Shown here: positions 57,350 through 64,000 of the stretch, one piece after another
Numbering within the stretch: the stretch's first letter is position 1
Layout: each line of letters starts with the position of its first letter
NCBI GenBank assembly: GCA_001692895.1
Contig: KV748214.1
Location: forward strand, 1,399,166 to 1,463,165
Direction of reading: 5' to 3'
Source: Cenococcum geophilum 1.58
Taxonomy: Eukaryota > Ascomycota > Dothideomycetes > Gloniales > Gloniaceae
DNA: 64,000 nt
Notes under the pieces: model-generated
What the model was told of the DNA's origin: nothing
Database searches by the model: none
The model's input: only the letters and a program-made list of their open reading frames with translations
Translations under genes and position numbers: made by a program

Positions 57350-58875
57350 GACAGCTACATATGTATATATATATGTTCTATTATAGCCATACACCGTCTA
57401 ACTTGGGTATAGGCCGTTACTAAGCGCTAATTAGAGTACACTGATACGAATTATACTGGCTCTAATTTAGTAGCTAACTATAAGAGCTATTTCTCCTTCC
57501 TTTAACGCTGTAATCAATATAGGAAATAAAGGAAAGTAATACAATACCGCTAAAATATAGCAAGTTAGAGTACCATTTTGCTCTATCTTAGTTTGATAGT
57601 GGTTTTTCTAGATCTTAATATAATCTCCTATAAGCCTAAATAAACGAAAACTGCGTATACGGTTCGTGCCCCGCTAATCCTATATAGGAGGATAATGATC
57701 ATATTTAAAGATATAGCTCGTATTATACAATCCGATAAGGTCTGCGATAGTATATAAAAGTTATATAAGACTAGTATTGGGGGGATTTCGTATAGAGTGA
57801 TATAGGTGCTAGTTATAAAGGGGGCTTGACTTGTTTTAGAATCGGTGTTTTAGGTCGTATATAAAGAGGACAGGCGACGATATATATAGTGGGCGGCGCC
57901 GTAATGGAGTAGTCGCTAGTACTGGCGGGGAGGCTCTAGAAGTACGCAGTGTAATTATTAGTACTGGCGGTATAGAGGCTAAAGATTAATAAGGCTTTAA
58001 TGGCGGTGATAGTAACATTAGGTAAGGGCGAGACGCAACGGCGGCGTATAAGGGATGGATAGGAGAAACTAGGCGAGGAGAGGAGGGTAACGGCTAAGTA
58101 GGTAAATCGGTTGAGGTAAGAGGGGGAGGAGTGGCAGTAGCGTATTCTAATAGGCGTTCTTAAAGCGGGCTCGTAGAGGGTAGTAATAGTAGCGATAATA
58201 TCTCTGGGGTTCGGGAACGAGGGTAGCTATTTAGTATATAGATTTTAGAAACATTATTAATTATATCAAATATTATATCTACTAGAAGGCAATCCCCCTC
58301 GTAAGAGTCAAGGAGGTTATCATTACTCCATTCTCCTAAAGTGACTATCTATTATACGCTTATTACTTTATTACAGATATGACAAAAGCAAGTATCTTTC
58401 CCAGATTTCGTGGAGTAGGAAAAGCCGCATATCGCTAGCTGCTATAGAGGTAGATCTATATATATCCATGTTAACGGATAGTTTTCTAGACGTCTTGTAA
58501 GGTATCGAGATAATGCAGAGGTATTAGACGGTGGTCGTGACGCGCTTCGCGATCGTTGGGACGCGTCAGAACGCGACAGTAAGTTACTTCGGCTAAGGAG
58601 GCGCTCCTCAAGGATATAGGCGGATATAGGCAGGTTATAGGATGGAATTTCGACATATATATACGCTCTTTATCTCTTAGGTTTATATACTCTCTCTTTA
58701 TTTCCTATATTGATTACAGCGTCAAAAGACAGAGAAATAGCCCTTATAGTTAGCTACTAAATTAGAGTAGGTATAATTTGTATTAGTTTACTCTAGTTAG
58801 CGCTTAGTAACGGCCTATACCCTAGACAGTATATAGCCATAATAGATTATATATATATATATATATACGTACGTA
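57350..58875. mobile_element. Foldback-type element with about 190-bp terminal inverted repeats
   Basis: 57350-57560 and the reverse complement of 58690-58875 match: '(tata)n', 'tctattatagccatacac', 'ggccgttactaagcgctaa', 'agtagctaactataag', 'ctgtaatcaatataggaaat'. Interior of about 1.1 kb, with no recognisable transposase. A single further copy of the end lies at 35575-35720. The class is uncertain: long-TIR DNA element or inverted duplication. Confidence 0.7.
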
Positions 58876-58989
58876 AGAATATAGTGTGCTACTGTAGCCT
58901 AATTTATAATGTTCTATAAAGCATCTTATATAGATCGCCCTAGCTCTAACTAAGTACCTATACTATAGATAGATGGAGCCTATATATAG
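58876..58989. other. Spacer
   Basis: AT-rich, nothing recognised. Confidence 0.4.
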
Positions 58990-59560
58990 ACTATGCCTTA
59001 TAATTTGACATTAAATCTATACATGCATCGGTTACTCCGTTAGATTTTCTAGTCGTTTATACAACTTATACGTTAAGCTCCTGTCTCACTACGTAGTCAC
59101 TCTAAATTAGCCCAACTCCAACCCTTTTATACTCGCTATCTACACTAATCGGCCTAATAACTAATATATAGTACTCCTTAACATCTAATCTATCCACATC
59201 CTTTTTAGACTTCTTCCCGGCGACAATATATCGTTCCTTACAAGGATCCTCGCCCTCCTCAACATCATACTATATCCATCCTCTTTTCTTTCTGCCGAAA
59301 TCCAAGACGGTATAATATTTCCTATCTAGTCCCATTATACAATCCCAAAACCCCCCTATATTAGTAATTAATACTAGTCCACGCTCCTTAAGCCGGATTT
59401 TATTAATCCAATTAACTGTACTAAAAGGGATGTCTATAAACTAAATACCTCTATTATATACTATCTATGACCATAATAGCATATGCCGGGTTTTGTACCC
59501 AATTAGCTCCATCTTATTATCAAATGCCTGCCATAGGAGATTCCTATAAAGGTACCGCTA
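58990..59560 (-). pseudogene. RIPed C-terminus of a HET-domain gene
   Basis: The minus-strand frame reads an Ile/Tyr-rich segment, GLDRKYYTVLDFGRKKRGWI, a Glu/Asp-rich stretch, KKSKKDVDRLDVKEYYILVI and then VDSEYKRVGVGLI to SDYVVRQELNV. This is the recurrent C-terminal ending of many heterokaryon-incompatibility (HET, PF06985) proteins. The N-terminal HET domain itself is not recognisable upstream, so this is a 3' fragment or a too-degraded full gene. A few TAG stops at Gln/Trp sites. Confidence 0.7.
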
Positions 59561-60294
59561 AAAGATACCGTAACTGCTTTAATACTTTAAAGCGCCTACA
59601 CTACGGGCCTCTAACCTAGATATTGTAATAAATCTATCGGTTTTCTTTAAAAGGTTATGCTTTAAGTAGTCCTTAAAAAGAAAGTAAATTAATTCTATAG
59701 TATGTTTATAGCCTAATTAGAGGAGCCGGTTTGGGAAATTTGGATTAAATATAAAGAACTTCCTTTAAAATAGGTTAAGGAGCAAAATACACAAGTTAGG
59801 AAGATGTTGGTCTATTAGATATTATTAAGCTCTTACTTTTTTAGTCTAGTAAGGTTTTCGCAGTAAATCCCTTTACTACATTCCTAGTATATCTAATTGG
59901 CATTGAAATAAATAGTTCGTTGTAACAAAATCCTTTCTTGCATTACCTATGCTCGCGTATTAAGCCAAGCCTTTAATTAACCACCGGTGCTTTTTATTCA
60001 GCTTATATAGCACTATATTAACCCTCTTACGCGTACTTAAGCTTCTGACGTACTAGGTCGGCTAGTTAGGGTCAATAGTGCGTCATTTTCTCATTAAAGA
60101 GGTTGCGTCGGCCTAGTTCGGGGTAGGACTTCACTGCTTACAACATCTTAACGCAGAAGCCGAATTTGTTAATTTCAGCGACCCCATCTTATTCATAAAG
60201 GTTAATTGGCGTTCTTGCAACTTATTAGGGTATAATTTGATTATAGTGAAGCAGCACGTACTTAGGGAAAAGTTTGGATATTTATATAGTAGAG
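59561..60294. other. AT-rich region, no gene recognised
   Basis: May hold the degraded N-terminal part of the HET-like gene. No domain is readable. Confidence 0.45.
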
Positions 60295-62372
60295 CAAGTT
60301 CGTAGCTCAAACTATCCCTTCGTCCGCTAAGACATTTGCAGGCGCTAGTATAGGGGTCTTACTTAGCTAGCGAAGCATAAAATTATATACCTTTGCATAT
60401 AAATTTATTAGTAAGGTATATCGTTTTACTAACACTGTGTCCAGGCGTTTCCTATTAAAATACGCGCTTATACAATGGATAATTCTTCTAGCCTACCTTC
60501 TAGCCCGCCTACGCAACTTACGAGGCAAAAGGCTCAATTCCTTAAGGATATACTCCTTAAATTAGGACTACTTACCGACGTTTCTTATAAGCCTTTTAAA
60601 TGCGAGCCTCAACAGATAGCAAAAGTACTCCTTCCTACTTCCTTTCCTTCAAAACCACACCCATTCGACTACTTCAGCTTATTCTTTACTCGCGATCTCT
60701 TTTAAACAATTACCACAAATACTAATCAATATGCGAGTAAGCAAAGGCTATATATCACAGCGGAAAGGGCATAAGAATGGACGGATCTGCTTATAGAGGA
60801 ATTACACGTATTTCTGGGCGCTGTTATATATATAGGAGTTTATAATAAGCCTTAAGTTAAAATGTACTGGAATTCAGACTTTAATAAAGGTCCTTTACAC
60901 TCAATTACAAGCTATATTTCGCGTATCCGCTTTAAGCAAATCAAGCGGTATTGTTATATTTTATGTCCTAAAAGTGATAAGTGGAATAGGTATCACTTAC
61001 CTTCTAATAAAGTCTGGTGGTATAAATTAGAACCTCTTACTTCGTCCATTTAAGCCTCTTATCAACGGTATTACTCGCCTTCTTCTAAAGTAAGTATTGA
61101 CGAAATCATAGTACGGTGCTTTGGTCGGTACATCTCTCTTTCTTCCTTCTCTTACCCCGCTACCCCGCTAATTATTATAGATCCTTATATACGTACAAGA
61201 TTCCCAAGAAACCTATTAAATAAGGGTATAAGATCTACGGAATTACGGACCACGGATATATATATAATTGGATATAGAGCTTAAGGGAGAAGGGGTTGCA
61301 AAATATGGTTCTTTACCCAACCCTTACGAATACCAGCTGTCTCGTACGCAACCTTACGCTTTCGCTTCCACGCCGGTATATTACCATATATATAGACAAT
61401 TATTTCACCTCAGTACCCTTATTTTCAGAACTACGAGCTTGCAAATTCGGTATAGTAGGTACTACGCGTCCACACAAGCAGTTTCCTACTAAATCGTCAA
61501 CAATAAAGAATCGATTCGCTAAGAAGCTTCTATGGAATACCCTTCTCGCAATAGTGGTTTAGGATATACTTTGCTTAGCTTAGCAGGATAATAATATCGT
61601 ACTAGGTTTAAGTAATATCCATACTATAAATAAGATAGAGGACTTTCGGGCAAAGGAGAGGAGAGGAGACATCCTGCAAAGACGTCTATAAATGGACAAA
61701 TCGTTCGCGATATATTTGGGGACTTATTAGTAAAGGAGCTTCAGATTTCTTGCTTTATTAATAATTATAATCAATATATAGGAGGTATAGATCTTGCAAA
61801 TCAATTTAGGGAGGGATACGAAACTTATAAGCCCACCTTTAGGAATTAGTAGCCCTTGTTTTACTAGCTAATCGATATAGCTTATATAAATGGTTATAGG
61901 CTTTATCGATTGCATACAGTATAGGAACGTCCTCTTACGTACTTGCAATTCAGAATCGAGCTTTATTATAACCTTTTAGGGTATTCTAAGAAGGCAAAGC
62001 TACAGGGCTTACAAGTAGGGTTAGGGGGTAAGAGGGTATTTAATCCTAAGCTTTAGCATTTACACTACTGGGAAAAGCGTCTAAAAAGAGGCACTTACGC
62101 GTAGTGTTTATACCAATTAAAGTATAAGAGGGTCCTAGGAAAAGGAGTAAATGGTATACTAAAACGCTTATAGGGTGGGTGTGTATTTTGTAATATACTG
62201 CTCTATAAAGAGGGGGAGTGCTAGGAGCGATTTTATTCAAATAATATACCTTACTAATAAATTTATATGCAAAGGTATGTAATTTTATGCTTCGCTAGCT
62301 AAGTAAGACCCCTATACTAGCGCCTGGCAATGTCTTAGCGGACAGAGGGATAGATTTACGAGCTAACCAAAA
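60295..62372 (+). mobile_element. piggyBac-like DNA transposon, RIPed
   Basis: The ends are inverted repeats of about 130 bp: 60325-60430 against the reverse complement of 62240-62345, sharing 'gtccgctaagacatt', 'gcgctagtataggggtctta', 'cttagctagcgaagcataaa' and 'acctttgcatataaattta'. Encodes a piggyBac-type transposase on the plus strand. The TTAA target site expected for this class is not clear at the margins. Confidence 0.85.
60475..62230 (+). pseudogene. piggyBac-like transposase (DDE_Tnp_1_7) remnant
   Basis: The ATG at 60475 opens 76 codons (N-terminal Ser/Pro region, then FFTRDLF). After a stop the family landmarks follow: VFLGAVIYIGVYNKP, RFKQIKRYCYILCPKSDKW, VWWYKLEPL, VSIDEIIVRCFGR (catalytic Asp region), YIDNYFTSVPLFSELRACKF (second catalytic region) in a shifted frame, and IGGIDLANQFREGYETYKPT. 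Stops and frameshifts make it inactive. Known role: cut-and-paste transposition. Confidence 0.87.
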
Positions 62373-62844
62373 TGGTTTAGCGCGTCTTAGCGCACGTGAA
62401 TTTCCTAAAGTCTGAGGAAACTAAGGTAGCGAAACAGCCTCAGACGTGATTTCGGTAGAGTATAACAAATGTAGTTAGTTAGCTTGCGGGCCAATTGAAA
62501 ATCCGCACTAACGGAATCACGTCTAAGCTTGCTAAGGTAAGCGTCTAAGCTTACTAAGGTAAGTAGGCAGTAGTTGATTAAACTGCCCCACTTTCATAAA
62601 TCCTAATTATCGCATCAACTATAGCATTAAAGTGCAACTAAAGTCAAAACCTATCAGCCTGGGAGTCAACATATCATTATCTCTATTAGTTATAGCTAAA
62701 CTTGTTCCAATAGGTTAAGATACATAAGAGGATAGATTGTTTAAGGTAGGTATTAATAGTAACTAGACAATATTACTTTAGCTAATAGTATAGGTATAAA
62801 ATGTAAATGTTCCTAGAGTATATTTTAGATATTTTACTAATATA
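62373..62844. other. AT-rich spacer with an inverted-repeat partner of 56.0 kb
   Basis: 62430-62570 matches 55970-56140 in reverse orientation. It also contains a short direct repeat 'gtctaagcttgctaaggtaa'. No gene. Confidence 0.5.
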
Positions 62845-64000
62845 CTTAGTTATAGGAAGTAAGTTGACCTACAAATACCGACATGTATAGCTGCTGCTAA
62901 CTTTGTCCTATTTGTTAGTATAGCGAGTAAGTAAACCCGCGAATACTAATATATATAGCTGCTGCTAACCTTATCCTATTTATTGGTGTAGTTTGTAAGT
63001 AGACCTACGAATACCGGCATATATAGCTGTTGCTAACCTTATTCTGTTTATTAGTGTAGCCCGTAAGTAGACCTACGAATACCAATATATATAGCTACTG
63101 CTAACCTTATCCTATTTATTGGTGTAGCTTATAAATAGACCTGCGAATACTAATATATATAGCTGCTGTTAACCTTATCTTATTTATTAGTGTAGGAAGT
63201 AAGTAGACCTATAAATACCAACATATATAGCTGCTGCTAACCTTGTCCTATTTATTAGTGTAGCTTATAAGTAGACCTACAAATACCGATATGTGTAGCT
63301 GCTGCTAACCTTATCCTGTTTGTTAGTATAGGAAGTAAATAGACTTGCGAATACCGATATATATAGCTGCTGTTAACTTTGTCCTATTTGTTAGTGTAGC
63401 GAGTAAGTAAACCTACAAATACCAATATATATAGCTGCTGCTAACCTTATCCTATTTATTAGTGTAGTTTATAAGTAGACCTGCGAATACCAATATATAT
63501 AGCTGCTACTAACCTTATCCTGTTTATTAGTGTAGCTTATAAGTAGACTTGCAAATACCAATATATATAACTACTGTTAACTTTATCCTATTTATTAGTA
63601 TAGGAAGTAAGTAGACCTACGAATACTAATATATATAGCTGCTGCTAACCTTATCCTGTTTGTTAGTATAGGTCGTAAGTAGACTTGCGAATACTAATAT
63701 ATATAGCTGCTGCTAACCTTATCCTATTTATTGGTGTTAGCCTATAAGTCGACCTGCGAATACTAATATATATAGCTGCTGCTAACCTTATCCTGTTTGT
63801 TAGTGTAGCATATAAGTAGACTTATGAATACCGATATATATAGCTGCTGCTAACCTTATCCTATTTGTTAGTGTAGCTTATAAGTAGACCTACGAATACC
63901 GACATATATGGTTGTTACTAACTTTATCCTGTTTATTGGTGTAGGAAGTAAGTAGACCTACAAATACTAACATATATAGCTGCTGCTAACCTTGTCCTAT
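62845..64000 (+). repeat. 68-bp tandem array, runs off the window
   Basis: The landmark 'agctgctgctaacc' recurs every 68 bp (62889, 62957, 63025, 63093 and on), about 17 units to the window end. The unit contains 'gtagacctacgaatacc', 'atatatagctgctgctaacc' and 'cttatcctatttattagtgt'. Copies differ by scattered transitions. Confidence 0.9.

Noticed and set aside
62845..64000. CRISPR array
   Set aside because: The whole 68-bp unit repeats without unique spacers, and the sequence is fungal.

Overview
The window reads as filamentous ascomycete (Pezizomycotina) genomic DNA: 46-82 nt GT-AG introns, HeLo, NACHT, NB-ARC and HET-domain allorecognition families, Copia/pogo/piggyBac transposons, and heavy repeat-induced point mutation (RIP). 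About 85% is an AT-rich, RIP-degraded compartment in which former genes still read through in one frame, with stops sitting where CAG, CAA or TGG would be expected. One island (about 23.0-32.0 kb) has normal base composition and holds the only apparently intact genes.

The island is a cell-death/allorecognition locus. On the minus strand is a HET-S-like HeLo-domain effector (264 aa) ending in a sigma-type prion-forming motif. Divergent from it, 287 bp away and behind a TATA box, is a very short gene whose product is little more than a second sigma motif. About 3 kb further is a five-exon NLR: N-terminal sigma motif, NACHT, ankyrin repeats and a helical C-terminus (1240 aa as modelled). This is the expected layout of an amyloid signalosome, in which the NLR's N-terminal amyloid motif templates the C-terminal motif of a HeLo membrane-disrupting effector. 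A non-autonomous pogo element, itself interrupted by a Tc1-like element, lies between the stub and the NLR. A broken WD40 repeat follows the NLR. Inverted copies of a dispersed repeat bracket the island.

Left compartment (1-22.9 kb): RIP wreckage of a membrane-protein gene, a secreted ferritin-like protein gene and a nucleoside 2-deoxyribosyltransferase-like gene; copies of a TIR/MITE-like repeat; and a Copia retrotransposon (130-bp LTRs, CTTAC target duplication) inserted in frame into a pogo/Fot1-like transposase gene.

Right compartment (32-64 kb): a palindromic repeat; a RIPed protein-kinase fragment; a multi-kilobase inverted duplication of a RIPed NB-ARC-TPR NLR (17 TPR units in one arm, about 2 in the other, with a SesB-like alpha/beta-hydrolase domain in the spacer); an unknown RIPed gene; a DUF3723-like pseudogene with a 15-bp coding repeat; a HET-domain C-terminus; a RIPed piggyBac element; and tandem arrays with periods of about 12, 15, about 100, 126 and 68 bp. 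Allorecognition/NLR-type genes, live and dead, thus recur across about 36 kb (23-59.6 kb).
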